64,000 bases of DNA from positions 248,001-312,000 of the forward strand of contig NW_027043819.1 in assembly GCF_037102585.1 (NCBI RefSeq), read 5' to 3'. Numbering within the stretch: position 1 is the stretch's first letter; each line of letters begins with the position of its first letter. Below, one piece after another: positions 18,597 to 28,968 of the stretch. This DNA comes from Saccharomycopsis crataegensis (Eukaryota; Ascomycota; Saccharomycetes; Ascoideales; Saccharomycopsidaceae). Under the pieces are notes generated by a model, which was given only the letters and a program-made list of their open reading frames with translations, was not told where the DNA came from and did not search any database. Made by a program: the position numbers and the translations under genes.

Positions 18597-19736
18597 TGCA
18601 AAAGGGAGCACCAGATCACTGGATCACACTAGTTTTGAAAATCTCCAAACAAAAGGATGTGGTTATTGTATCATATACCTTTTGTATATGACTGATATAA
18701 TGCAAATAAAAAACTTTGAGATTCAGGTTAAGTTGACCAAAATCAACGCGGGCTGATTATAGTTAAAGAAAAATATTGTGGGCGTGACGAAGCTTATAAA
18801 GAAGTGAGAAAAACCAGCCTTTTTTTTTCTTTTCAAATAGAGGGATTTTTCTCATTAACGCTAAGGGGCCAAAACAAAACCTTTTCTTTTTATGAACACA
18901 CCATTTACGCTATCATAATTGTATGCTCGTAGTTAATTAGACGGTGTCTGAGATGTTGAGAGCCTGCAGAACCACCGGACGGGCTGTGCGCCCGCCATCC
19001 AATATTTCCGCACCTCGCAGAATAATAGTAGTTGAAGGACGACTCAAAACTATGGTTATCCAACACCTGGAACCCACCAGGATAAAAATGTTTGGGTATA
19101 TAGATTCATATTCAGGGTTCTTTATGCTTAAATCAAGGATGAACAGGGGTTGAGCAAGAATAATTTTCAAATAAGAACACAACTCCAGTACCTGGCTACC
19201 ATTGAAAGGTTTTCCAGCTGTCCAGGTATCTCACTTTGATATTTAATATTTACTAGTTTTCTATGGAAAATAGATATAAGTTGATAATAACTACAAAAGA
19301 AAACTTTGAAATGATTCTTTCAATAATGTATTTAAAAACAATTTTACAGTAAGATGATACTCAATAAAAAGATGCTAGAGAAATAAAGAAATAATAATAA
19401 TGAGATGCAAATTCAAAAAAATCTATTTATGCAATGACAGGTCCATTGGGAAATTGTTTGATGGAGTTGAAGTGATTTTGTAATGTATCAGTAGATGGTG
19501 ATGGTGCAATAGAAGCAATAATAATAATATAGGGGAATTGGAGCATTAGCCAGTAGTCGTCAAGAGCAAAATGGTATGTGTGGTTAATGTGAATAAGGGG
19601 TCAATTTCCAAACTAAAGAAGAAGTAGCATAAACAGATCATTTATGATAATGATTAATGAAAATTAGAAAAAATGATGATAATAATAATGTACACTGAAG
19701 GGAAAAAGGGATGAATGATAGATGATGCAAAATAGT
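18597..19736. other. Fig1 array spacer 2
   Basis: 1.14 kb holding the copy 2 promoter and copy 3 3' flank. A patch at about 18940-19190 is clearly richer in G+C than the rest and is open on both strands (69 codons plus, 81 minus), but neither product resembles a known protein. The rest is AT-rich with nothing recognisable. Confidence 0.45.
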
Positions 19737-20519
19737 TCACATTTTTTCTTCGTCAAAGACTTCTTCGGCGATGTCTCTGATCAAAGTACCAATCACAGCC
19801 AAGAAGGCCAACAAACCGGTGGCAATCAACATTAAGCCAACACCCATCCATACGAAGACACGGGCAATAATATTGTAGCTAATAGAGATTTCGTAGTAGC
19901 TGTCTACCATGGTTTTCATAAGGTGTGTGGCGGTTAAGATGTTAGTTTCTTGCCAAACAGCAGCGACCAAAGTGATAGCAAATCCAAGGAAACAAACCAT
20001 GGCGGCGTACTTGTACATCCCTGGAGAAGATTGTGGACTGGAGAAGGCAAACATCACCAAAGTGAAAAAGGCAACGGCCAATGCAGCAACGACAACATAT
20101 GGAGTCAAACAATACTTTCTGAATTCCTGGGCAGTGCCAATGTATAAGTTAAGCAAATCAACATTAGCATCGGAAGAATCAGAAAAGTTGGAGTCGGTAA
20201 GTAACAAGTGTTTTTCATTGGTGCCACAGGTCCAGCTGTCAATATTGTTGAGATAATTGGTTTGGATACAAGAAGAAAAGTAACCGATGTCGACTTGTAA
20301 CTCAGTCAAAGCATCAGCATAGTAGACCCCAGATGAGGCATCACCACTGCTGAAAGTGATTTCAAGTAAGTGGAAAGGTCTGGAAGTGGTGGTAGTGGAG
20401 GAAGAGATTAGAAGGGCGTAGAAAACTAAGAAAAACACAAGGATGATGACAACATAATGTCTTGGTTTAATGGATTGAAGTTTAAGGGTGCTAAGTCTTG
20501 ATCCTAAACTAGACAACAT
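19737..20519 (-). CDS. Fig1-family membrane protein, array copy 3
   Basis: A 260-residue, four-pass membrane protein. The first loop has 'GYFSSC' and 'SWTCGTNE'. Later landmarks shared with the other two copies are 'EFRKYCLTPY', 'SSPQSSPGMYKYA' and 'WQETNILTATHLM'. The acidic tail 'AEEVFDEEKM' resembles that of copy 2, and copies 2 and 3 look closer to each other than either is to copy 1. The start at 20519 is the first ATG; the upstream extension begins at TTG. The family is Fig1-like; whether any copy serves mating, hyphal fusion or calcium uptake cannot be told from sequence. Confidence 0.82.
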   Translation of the reverse strand: MLSSLGSRLSTLKLQSIKPRHYVVIILVFFLVFYALLISSSTTTTSRPFHLLEITFSSGDASSGVYYADALTELQVDIGYFSSCIQTNYLNNIDSWTCGTNEKHLLLTDSNFSDSSDANVDLLNLYIGTAQEFRKYCLTPYVVVAALAVAFFTLVMFAFSSPQSSPGMYKYAAMVCFLGFAITLVAAVWQETNILTATHLMKTMVDSYYEISISYNIIARVFVWMGVGLMLIATGLLAFLAVIGTLIRDIAEEVFDEEKM

Positions 20520-21833
20520 TTTTGATTGGTGATTGAGAAATTTTTTTGGTGGGCACAAAACAATTGTGGGTGAATGAGAATTAAAGCGATAGAATAGAAG
20601 AACAACCGCTTATGATAGTGTTTCCAGTGGTAAGCAAGAGTTGCAATTGATAAACACACAATTAGAATTAGAGTGAGAATAAAAATAAAAAAATTAAGGG
20701 AAATCCAAATATACTTATATATGGTCACCGCTTTGACGAGGTAGTCTGCAACGGTGAGACGAAATTCCCATTGGAAATCAAGAAAAAAAAAAAAAAAAAT
20801 GCCGCCCACTAAGACAAGACAATCTCATGGAAAACGCGAAACAGTCTAGTAATTTTGAGACTCTCTCCCGTATAGAATCAAAATCAGGGGTAGAACAGTC
20901 AGGGCAACCTTGCGAGATTCTTCTACAAGGGATGGTGGTGGCCGTCTAGAGATTCATGTTGGGGAACTTGCGTCCTCGTCTAATGCAGACGGGAAAATCG
21001 CAGAAATTATCGCTCCCATCCTTGAGACAACAACTACCCATTAATTTAGACACGCAAGAAAATTATAGAATAATATTATTATTGCTAAAAGAGAGAGGCA
21101 CAAAAAAATAAAGAGAAACTTATATCCAAGAATTCTCATACAAGTAATTATGTGTACTCTTGTCTAACGTGGCTTTAAGTAATCGAGATTTTTTGCTACA
21201 AGTTAAAACACTGGAAAATCAACAATATTAAATTAACTGAACCATAACCAAAAAAAAAAATGAAAAGAAAAAAAATTGAAGACCTCAGGCACCACAAGTT
21301 CGATTTTTTCATATTATAGCAGTTCTTCATAAAGGAAAAATGGATTTTGAATTAAAAGATATTCTACTTGTTGACCATTTTTCCATGTAGGGTTTCTAGA
21401 ATCAATCTTTTTAAAGAAGAAAATATACTTTATGTACTATATATTATATAGTACCCAATTCCATTTGTACTGATCATTAATCAGAGTAATTGGTATTCTT
21501 TCTGCAATGAGTAAGTCCTAATGTAAAAGGCACACCAATAAAACTTAGCAGAACATTGTTTCATTTGTTCTATACTTATTGATAGCAATTCAAAAAAAGA
21601 AAATAAGCTTTAATATGATAAACACAGCATCATTAATTACCTTTATCCTCATCCATAAGGGACGCCTAAATCAAGAGGCACAAAGAACTTACTAGCGTCT
21701 TTGCATATTTTCTCTACCATGATTTCTCTTAAGAGGAGCATTGGCCAGCACCTGTATAAAGAAGAATATAATTCACCCATTAATTTATTCCTTATTTCTT
21801 CCTTTTCCCTTCACTCTCATCATCATCATTCAT
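20520..21833. other. Intergenic upstream of Fig1 copy 3
   Basis: 1.3 kb. It includes a run of about 18 A at 20782-20799, a moderately G+C-rich patch at 20800-21040, and AT-rich sequence after that. No convincing ORF, tRNA or repeat was seen. Confidence 0.5.
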
Positions 21834-22173
21834 TCATTTTCTTTTTTCAATAGGTCCATAGGGCTGCACCATCTTATCAATGAACTTCATCTTACTGAGT
21901 TGCATTGGTTCATTGACCCCAATAGAATAGTACTCGGCTAATCCATGATGTGCCGCCATACTAGAGTATGTGTCTCTTTTCACATTGGTGATCCATTCGG
22001 CCTTCGAGGTGTCGGGATCTCCGATCCCAATGTGCTTGGATTTCATCAACTCATACTGCTGCTTGTCTCTAAGTTTGTCTGCCTACCAATAAACATGTTA
22101 GTATATCAATAAAAGGGATTGTAAACATAACGCGTTTATTTCAAAAATTAAAGCACACAAGAAAACATACCAT
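21834..22173 (-). CDS. YSF3: SF3b complex subunit Ysf3 (SF3b5/SF3b10), two exons
   Basis: Exon 2 (21834-22082) encodes 'KLRDKQQYELMKSKHIGIGD', 'EWITNVKRDTYSSM' and 'DKMVQPYGP', which match human SF3B5 and yeast Ysf3. Exon 1 is only the ATG at 22171-22173: the sequence reads ATG|GTATGT, then an 88-nt intron (22083-22170) with a perfect TACTAAC branch point (22097-22103 on the plus strand) and TAG acceptor. Splicing gives an 83-residue protein starting M-A-D-K-L, the normal length for the family (85-86). Ysf3 is a U2 snRNP component that contacts the SF3b1 scaffold in the nucleus. A six-codon upstream ORF (22179-22199) ends just before the start codon. Confidence 0.9.
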
Positions 22174-22636
22174 TTTTCTTATTCTTTGTCGGTTCTCATC
22201 TAGGAAATACAAACGATCTCGCTAGAAGAGGTTCACTTGTAATGCGATTAAAAAAAAAAGAATTTTCTGGATAATATAATCACATGCCATACACAATAAA
22301 ATTTGGGGTTATTGGGGTTTTTGAACCCCCTATTACAGTATGCTGTTATATATAATAAAACAAGTAACCGAGAATAACAAAAAAAAAAGAACAAACAAAT
22401 CAATCATTAACCATTATCTATTAGCTGAAAAGACCAAAATTTCACGAAAAAAAAAAAATGTAGTAATACAAAAATTGAAAGATAATACACAAATTAAAAG
22501 AAAAAAAAAGAACCACCAAATCCAAAGACAAATTAAGTAAAAGAAAAAAAAAAAAAGAATAATTAATTTCCAATATTTCTAGCAGAAACAGGAAGAGGGA
22601 GGAGGAGAGTGTGTGTGGTGTTGTATAATTGACCAT
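22174..22636. other. Intergenic between YSF3 and kinesin-5
   Basis: AT-rich with several A runs. It holds the YSF3 promoter and the kinesin 3' flank. Nothing else is recognisable. Confidence 0.6.
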
Positions 22637-25600
22637 TCATCTAAGTACCCTTTTCTTTGGTAGCGAAGCTCTAAACTTTCGAGAGCCTGGCTGTTGCTTC
22701 ACAACACGATTAGTGATGAAATCAGTACTTCTTGACCGCTTAGCTGTTGATTTTGATTGCGAATCATTATCGATACCTAAAAATGAATCTGTTCTAGGAT
22801 GTAGCGTCATTCTAGCCGATTTAAGGAGCGTCGGCTTGGGGCCACTTTCAAATGTTTTGTTGATAATATTATCACCGTTTGACTTAGCCGATTTATCCAA
22901 TCTTCCGATTTTCTGTGTAATATCTCTCAAAATACGGGAGTCAGACAAAGAGGCATTATCATCATTCATCGAGTCATCCACATCTTTCATAATTTGATTT
23001 TCATTGGCTTCCAAAGTTAAATTCTTCAGATCCAAATTCATTAAATCTTCAAAATTGGAGCAATGCTTCTTGAGGTCTGAAATGACTCGCTTGGATGGCG
23101 ACCTGTTTGGAGTATAAACTACATGACTTTTGTTAGCACCATCAAAGAAAAATCCACTGTTTTCAAAAGTCCCGTTTGTCAATTTGGGTGTCTTGCCAGT
23201 AGGCAAGGAGTCCCTACTGATTTTATTTTTCTCCTGGGTAAAATCATCAATCATTTTTTGAATGGTGTTCGTGTCATTGGGTAAAAAAACTGATTGTTTA
23301 TTTTCTTGATCTTCAAGAATGATGTCACAATTGATGTCAGATATTTGACAGTCCACTTGTTTTGAGGTGGCTGATAATTTAGTTGATTCCTCACTAACCA
23401 CTTTATAGTCATTTAAGATCTTATGTTCCATATTCGTGAGCAAATTCTCATAGGAATTTCCTGAGTTGTGACTTTCTTCACTAGCAGAAATTATAGCCCT
23501 AGAATTAAGCTTTATCAATTCTGATTGAAATTCTAACTGATCATTACTAGTGGAATCAATAGTCGTGGATAGATGCTTTGACAAGAGATCGATCTTGGTG
23601 TTGGTACCAATAATCGCTTCATCAATCGATTGAGTGAGTCCATAAATTTTTGATTGTGCGGATTTTCTAAGACCATCATTGTTGAGATTCATCTTGATGA
23701 TGCTGGAAGAAATAGTTTCTTTATTCTTATTGATGAGTTTGGAAACAAGTTCCTCCCGTTGTTTCTTGTTGTGTTCTTGAACCATTGAAATGACATTCTT
23801 GAGCAACACAGATTCTTGAGCTTTTAGTTCTTCTTCTATTTGGGTTTCATAGCCTTTGGTTAACGATTGTGAAATTTCATCAGCATTAATTTCATTACCG
23901 ATAATATCAAATCCGTTAACTAATTCTTTTATGGATCTGAAATTGCCATCAATTGTTAATTGAATATCTGAATTAGCTTCTCTGATTTCATCCAATTTAT
24001 TTTTGACTTCGATGCAAACATCTGGGAGTTTTGAAATAAAAAGGTTTGCCACTTTCACAGAGAATTGTTTTGTATGCGCTTCTAGTTCCTCAAATTCTTC
24101 ATGGATCTTGTTTTTCACAAACTGGAACTGGCCGGTCAAGCCACTACTGTCAAGCTGCAAAAGTTTTGTTATGGAGTTCTGTAACTTTTTGTTTTCAGCT
24201 TGCATCTGTTCACTAATCAAAGTTTGCAATTTTTCCTTTAGTTGCCTTTCATTGTTTATTAAATAGAAAATGTTTTCATTCATCATTTCAATAATCGACT
24301 TGAATTTGCTAGAATTGTTCATTAAGTTTTTGTGATTAGCTGACTGTCTATTAATTTTATCATGTAAATCATTGATTATTGAATTTGTGTGCGCAAGTTC
24401 TTCGTTCTTTTTGAATATTCTTTCATTATTTTCATCTAGCTGCTGTTGTAATGATTTCACTTGCCTCTGTAAAGCTTCATTTTTGGACATGTATTCATTG
24501 TTCTCAGTACGCAAATTATCAATATCCAGTTTTAATTCACGGTAATTTGATTCTTCAACAAATATTCCGTTCTTGAGACGACTAGCGTTTAAATCAGCTT
24601 TAATTCTGGCTAATTCCACGCTCAAGTCTTTGACTAAGATGTTTTTCAAAACTAAAGTTCCGATTTGTGGCTTGTTTTGAATATTCTTGGCCTTACTGGC
24701 ATATTGAAGGGTACTTAGAGTTTCTTCACAATTGATCTTAGCTGGTGAAATATTGGCAACTAAAATTGTCTTTGTTTTGCCACCAATAGAATCTTGAAGT
24801 AATCTGGTTAGCTTGGATTCTCGATAAGGAATATGCTTATCATTATCGACAAGACCATTTATAACTCTTCCTAAAGTCAACAAGCTTTGATTAATTGAGC
24901 CAGCTTCCCTTGCTCGTTGATTGACAGCCCCAGATCTACCGATATTTTCAGATCCTGCTAAGTCTACTAAGTTGAACTTCGATATTCTGAATTCTCGTTG
25001 CCCATTTCCGGATGTTGTTGCTTGCTTGAATAAATTAATTGTGAAAATTGTATGTGATCTACTGGATACATCATTTAATCTGGTAGCGGCAACTTGTCTT
25101 TTATTGATACCTCCTTGTAGTAATCTCATTCCATGTTCAGCATCCCGTAGTATAACCTCTTCCAAGTTCTGGGTCATTATTGCATTCTTATTGATGACAT
25201 TATTGTTGTTATTATTTCCATTATGCTCGAAGATCCTGAGCTTCTTTGAGTCATCCACGGCAAATAAATCTCGGAGTTCTTCATTATATAACTCCAAAAA
25301 TGAGCATTTGATGATAAAATCGGTACCTTGCAATACTGCCAAAGTATCAAACAATGTGTATAATATTCTTGGTATGATCCCAGCTTGGGGACTGAAAGAG
25401 CCTGTTCTGACATCAATTTTCTCATCGCCATGCATTGTATAGGTTTTTCCAGTACCTGTTTGACCATAGGCAAACATTGTGCAATTGTAACCTTTTAGAA
25501 ACTCCTTAAATAGTGGTTCAGCAGTCCCTTGGAAAAACAGCGATTGATCTGTTTCTGTACCGTATACCTTGTCAACTGTGAATGTTTTCGATGAAATATC

Positions 25601-25771
25601 TGCAGATATACCTGTTTCATTACTGGTGTTGATAGATATCTCTGTCGGTACGCCTTCATCAAAGTTGGTAGGGATCTTGACTACTACTGGTGATTTCGCT
25701 TGGATTTCTTGTCGATTTCGGCCGCGACATCTCACGACCACATTGATATTGGCCAGCTCATCCGATTCCAT
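22637..25771 (-). CDS. KIP1: Kinesin-5 (BimC) spindle motor
   Basis: A 1044-residue kinesin with an N-terminal motor. 'INVVVRCRGRNRQEI' opens the motor; the P-loop is 'GQTGTGKT' (about 104-111), switch I 'NDVSSRSH', switch II 'DLAGSENIGRSG', then 'NQSLLTLGRVI' and 'LTRLLQDSIGGKTKT'. A neck and long coiled coil (about 400-750) lead to a disordered tail. Kinesin-5 forms bipolar tetramers that push spindle poles apart in mitosis. S. cerevisiae has two (Cin8 and Kip1); this could be the only one here. Loop 8 carries a small Asn run ('NGNNNNNN') where Cin8 has a much larger insertion. The C-terminus is basic ('RKFRASLPKKRVLR'). Confidence 0.9.
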   Translation of the reverse strand: MESDELANINVVVRCRGRNRQEIQAKSPVVVKIPTNFDEGVPTEISINTSNETGISADISSKTFTVDKVYGTETDQSLFFQGTAEPLFKEFLKGYNCTMFAYGQTGTGKTYTMHGDEKIDVRTGSFSPQAGIIPRILYTLFDTLAVLQGTDFIIKCSFLELYNEELRDLFAVDDSKKLRIFEHNGNNNNNNVINKNAIMTQNLEEVILRDAEHGMRLLQGGINKRQVAATRLNDVSSRSHTIFTINLFKQATTSGNGQREFRISKFNLVDLAGSENIGRSGAVNQRAREAGSINQSLLTLGRVINGLVDNDKHIPYRESKLTRLLQDSIGGKTKTILVANISPAKINCEETLSTLQYASKAKNIQNKPQIGTLVLKNILVKDLSVELARIKADLNASRLKNGIFVEESNYRELKLDIDNLRTENNEYMSKNEALQRQVKSLQQQLDENNERIFKKNEELAHTNSIINDLHDKINRQSANHKNLMNNSSKFKSIIEMMNENIFYLINNERQLKEKLQTLISEQMQAENKKLQNSITKLLQLDSSGLTGQFQFVKNKIHEEFEELEAHTKQFSVKVANLFISKLPDVCIEVKNKLDEIREANSDIQLTIDGNFRSIKELVNGFDIIGNEINADEISQSLTKGYETQIEEELKAQESVLLKNVISMVQEHNKKQREELVSKLINKNKETISSSIIKMNLNNDGLRKSAQSKIYGLTQSIDEAIIGTNTKIDLLSKHLSTTIDSTSNDQLEFQSELIKLNSRAIISASEESHNSGNSYENLLTNMEHKILNDYKVVSEESTKLSATSKQVDCQISDINCDIILEDQENKQSVFLPNDTNTIQKMIDDFTQEKNKISRDSLPTGKTPKLTNGTFENSGFFFDGANKSHVVYTPNRSPSKRVISDLKKHCSNFEDLMNLDLKNLTLEANENQIMKDVDDSMNDDNASLSDSRILRDITQKIGRLDKSAKSNGDNIINKTFESGPKPTLLKSARMTLHPRTDSFLGIDNDSQSKSTAKRSRSTDFITNRVVKQQPGSRKFRASLPKKRVLR

Positions 25772-26020
25772 AGTAGGGCTAGTATTATATGATTGGCGCG
25801 CTCCCTTTTAATAAATAGTATATCTTTGGTTATTGCACAGAGTAAATAAAAAGTAAAATAAAAACAAATCAATGAAATGTAAATAAACAAACAACGATAA
25901 AAAAAAAAAAACAAGCCAATACACGTGATCTGATCTCAATTATCGCCACTTTTGGTATATTGCATCTTTCAGTACATGCAGAACAGGTATCAAAAATATG
26001 GAGGAGTAAGTAGACATATA

Positions 26021-27583
26021 TTAGTATCTAATTTCGTATGTGCCAGCTTGGGTGATATACTTTATGAATTTCATAGTTGTATAGTTTGATTTCTCCTGCA
26101 CTTTCAAATACCGTACTACCAACCCAGAAGCTGAAAACATATCCAAGTTGAAGGAAACTAATATCGGCGGCCTAGACCAGCCTAGTGCGTTTTGGGACAA
26201 GATAGGCGACTTGAAATCATTTAATGTAGGCGACAAAGTGGTATCTGATTGAGTTGTTTTAGTGACACTTCCAGGGACAATATCAACACTGCCTTGTAAA
26301 ACCAATTGGTCTTGGCCAGTGACTTTGTTGAGCTTCCAAATAACAGCACATTCTTCTGTAGAAAACCTAGCTTTACCACCAGTTGATTCCAAATTGGCCT
26401 TGATCGATCCAGGAGGTACTGGAATTTTGATCACCACATTCGTTGCAAATAATTTTGGAGGGAAGAGAGATTTCATGGAAATATTGAAGTTGAATAATGT
26501 CTTTCCCGATTCTTGTATTTGTGGCGATATGAGGAATGGTAAGTTAATATTCTCAGTACATCTGTATTTCATTAGTTCGAATTCATCATCAGGAGGAACG
26601 AAATGGATCAATCTATCAGAATCAAATTTATCAAGCTCCACACATTGATGGAATTTACAATCTTCAAGAACCACTTTATCAGAAGCTGCTTTTGGAATTG
26701 CAGCAGTGTTTGGCACGTCGTAATGTTCTAAGGGGTTTCCCGATTTTGTTTCGTTCATAATCAAACTGTCATTCAACCCAAAACGGCACACCGGCATCCC
26801 TGTCAATTTGGTCTTCATTTGAATATTACCATTGACATAAGATTGTAGAACAGTTCCGTTGGCATTCATCAAAACATTAATTTCTTCGTTGACCCACAAA
26901 AATATTTCATTTTTTCTGTATTTGATCCCCGGTCTTCTCCACCCAACGTCCCCAACAAATTGCAAATCTTCTGAAGTAGCTGCAGTATTATGACGATTCA
27001 AATCGGGCGATCTTAGAAGATTTGGACTGGTAACTTTGCTAATCAATGAACTGCCACTGTTGCTAGAGCCATAAACTGGGGTGGAGAGGAATCTTTGTAA
27101 CACTCCGAATTCCATATTTTGGGGATACCCAAACTCAATGGCTTGATCGAGCAATTCATAAACCACGGTAAAGTTGTTAGTTATGTCATCTTCACAAAGG
27201 TGGCCATCACTGGTGGATACTGCATTAATGTAGTGGCTGACGTTTTTGGCCACATCATTTACTCTGCTTCCGTCACTACTGTTGGCACTATTTTTTCTGT
27301 GGCCACAAAGTGAAGTCTCCAACAATTGTCTAAACTTGTTGAGAAACTCAAAGATTATTGATGCGTCTTGGTTAGACCTGGCAACAGCCACGAACCAGAG
27401 GCCATTACTTTTGATGTGGAGGAATGTTGTCGACCCCAAGGTTAGGATTGGAGATCTAATTTCATTGCTGGAAATCACTTGGATTCTGAAGACTTCGGCA
27501 ATGTTGTGACGGATATTGTCTCTAAATAGCTTGGAGATTAGGATATCTCCTTTTCTATTAAATATGAAAAATGCCGTTATCAT
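26021..27583 (-). CDS. APM4: AP-2 clathrin adaptor mu subunit
   Basis: A 520-residue mu-adaptin. The longin-like N-terminus 'MITAFFIFNRKGDILISKLF', 'AEVFRIQVIS' and 'SPILTLGSTTFLHIKS' are specific to AP-2 mu (Apm4), as opposed to the mu1 and mu3 chains. The C-terminal MHD domain starts around residue 260 ('GIKYRKNEIFLWVNEEIN') and ends 'YTTMKFIKYITQAGTYEIRY'. AP-2 selects cargo for clathrin-mediated endocytosis at the plasma membrane. The frame extends 20 codons upstream to 27643, but the ATG at 27583 matches the family start. It is divergent from HTZ1. Confidence 0.93.
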   Translation of the reverse strand: MITAFFIFNRKGDILISKLFRDNIRHNIAEVFRIQVISSNEIRSPILTLGSTTFLHIKSNGLWFVAVARSNQDASIIFEFLNKFRQLLETSLCGHRKNSANSSDGSRVNDVAKNVSHYINAVSTSDGHLCEDDITNNFTVVYELLDQAIEFGYPQNMEFGVLQRFLSTPVYGSSNSGSSLISKVTSPNLLRSPDLNRHNTAATSEDLQFVGDVGWRRPGIKYRKNEIFLWVNEEINVLMNANGTVLQSYVNGNIQMKTKLTGMPVCRFGLNDSLIMNETKSGNPLEHYDVPNTAAIPKAASDKVVLEDCKFHQCVELDKFDSDRLIHFVPPDDEFELMKYRCTENINLPFLISPQIQESGKTLFNFNISMKSLFPPKLFATNVVIKIPVPPGSIKANLESTGGKARFSTEECAVIWKLNKVTGQDQLVLQGSVDIVPGSVTKTTQSDTTLSPTLNDFKSPILSQNALGWSRPPILVSFNLDMFSASGLVVRYLKVQEKSNYTTMKFIKYITQAGTYEIRY

Positions 27584-27992
27584 GACCGTATTTCCATGGG
27601 CAATAAGTACCAATTGTTGATACCGTTGACAGATTTCGATCATCGCTAAGAATCAAAAACACTAGCTGGCTACTACCGCTGATAGATGGATTACCCGGCA
27701 ATTAACCATGGAGAGCATGATTTTACTGAATTGTTAATGGTTTTTTGACAGTATTAGTGCAAAATAGGATGAAACACCAGAGATATCGCCAAAGAAGTGG
27801 AAGAACTTGTATCACATAGCGAGGGTTGCGGTTATTGCTGGTGTAATCTGTTGTTGACTAGCAGATGCAGTGAGATTGTTTACTTTTTTTCTTCTTCTTT
27901 TCTCGACGCGTTTTTTTCTTTTGTTTTTTCCTCTCCTCTTTCTCTTGGATATTTTCAACAGACAACTAATAAACAAATCAATCAGTATTATC
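27584..27992. other. Divergent APM4-HTZ1 promoter
   Basis: 409 bp with a pyrimidine-rich tract at about 27880-27950 just upstream of the HTZ1 ATG. No specific factor site is claimed. Confidence 0.5.
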
Positions 27993-28523
27993 ATGTCTGG
28001 AAAAGTACATGGTGGTAAAGGCAAATCAGGAGCCAAAGACGGTGGGTTGCACCAGTTCACTTCCCACTCTGCCAAAGCAGGTCTACAATTCCCAGTGGGT
28101 AGAGTCAAGAGATTTTTGAAAAAGAGAGCCCAAAACAAAATCCGTGTAGGAGCCAAAGGTAAGCAAGATTTTCGTGGTGGTCCACAATCATTTTATTTTC
28201 ACTTTTACTTTTATTTTTTCATTATTGTCTGTTTACTACATTATGTCCCAGTTATTTGATACTAACCCTTCTCCCAAGCTGCTATTTATTTGACTGCCGT
28301 CTTGGAATATTTGACGGCCGAAGTTTTGGAATTGGCAGGTAATGCCGCTAAAGATTTAAAAGTCAAGAGAATCACCCCGAGACATTTGCAGTTGGCAATC
28401 AGAGGTGATGAAGAATTAGATACTTTAATTAAAGCCACCATCGCGTTTGGTGGTGTCCTTCCACACATCAACAAGGCTTTGTTATTGAAGGTCGAAAAGA
28501 AAAAAGGCTCCAAGCTTAATTAA
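27993..28523 (+). CDS. HTZ1: Histone variant H2A.Z, two exons
   Basis: Exon 1 is 27993-28158 and exon 2 is 28279-28523. The 120-nt intron begins GTAAGC, has a perfect TACTAAC (28260-28266) and ends CCCAAG. Joined, they encode 136 residues, with '[14 protein letters not shown]' before the intron and '[20 protein letters not shown]' at the start of exon 2. The Lys-rich start '[13 protein letters not shown]', '[20 protein letters not shown]' and '[17 protein letters not shown]' identify H2A.Z and not canonical H2A. H2A.Z is put into promoter-proximal nucleosomes by SWR1. Exon 2 alone has an open frame, but without exon 1 it would lack the first half of the histone fold. Confidence 0.95.
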
Positions 28524-28968
28524 ACCAAATACCAAGATTTTTTTTTTTTTGAACGGTTTTTACAGGGCAATGGTGTGTGTGTGTCTCTTGTTACCAGCCA
28601 GTGCCCGGTTTCATCATATATCAAATGATTCAGTTTGTCTATGAGTATTTTTTATTCTATTTTACCTTCTAACCTTTTCTTTACTTTTTTTCATGTTATT
28701 TCACTTGTTTTTACACGTTGATGGTTGGCGTGCACTCCTTCTCCGCTTTTTGTTTAACTATGCGACCTGTTTTATATTGTGTTATCTTTTATATCTCTCT
28801 TTTTTTTTTCTTTTTTTCTTTTTTTTTTTTTGTATACTAGTAATTATCCTGGATTTGTAATAAAAGAAGAGTTAAAATAAAAACACATTCTATAGCACAG
28901 TTTTCTGTAGCAAAAGACACAAAGACGCTCAAGTTTAAATTTTTCTAACATTACCTGTCATCCCCTAA
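28524..28968. other. Intergenic, convergent 3' ends of HTZ1 and FYV7
   Basis: T-rich 445 bp with a short (GT)n at about 28573-28582 and poly-T runs near 28800-28830. No gene seen. Confidence 0.6.

Noticed and set aside
28290-28523. Independent small histone gene from the second HTZ1 exon
   Set aside because: The upstream exon, GTAAGC donor, TACTAAC branch point and acceptor make a complete H2A.Z; the second exon alone lacks half the histone fold.
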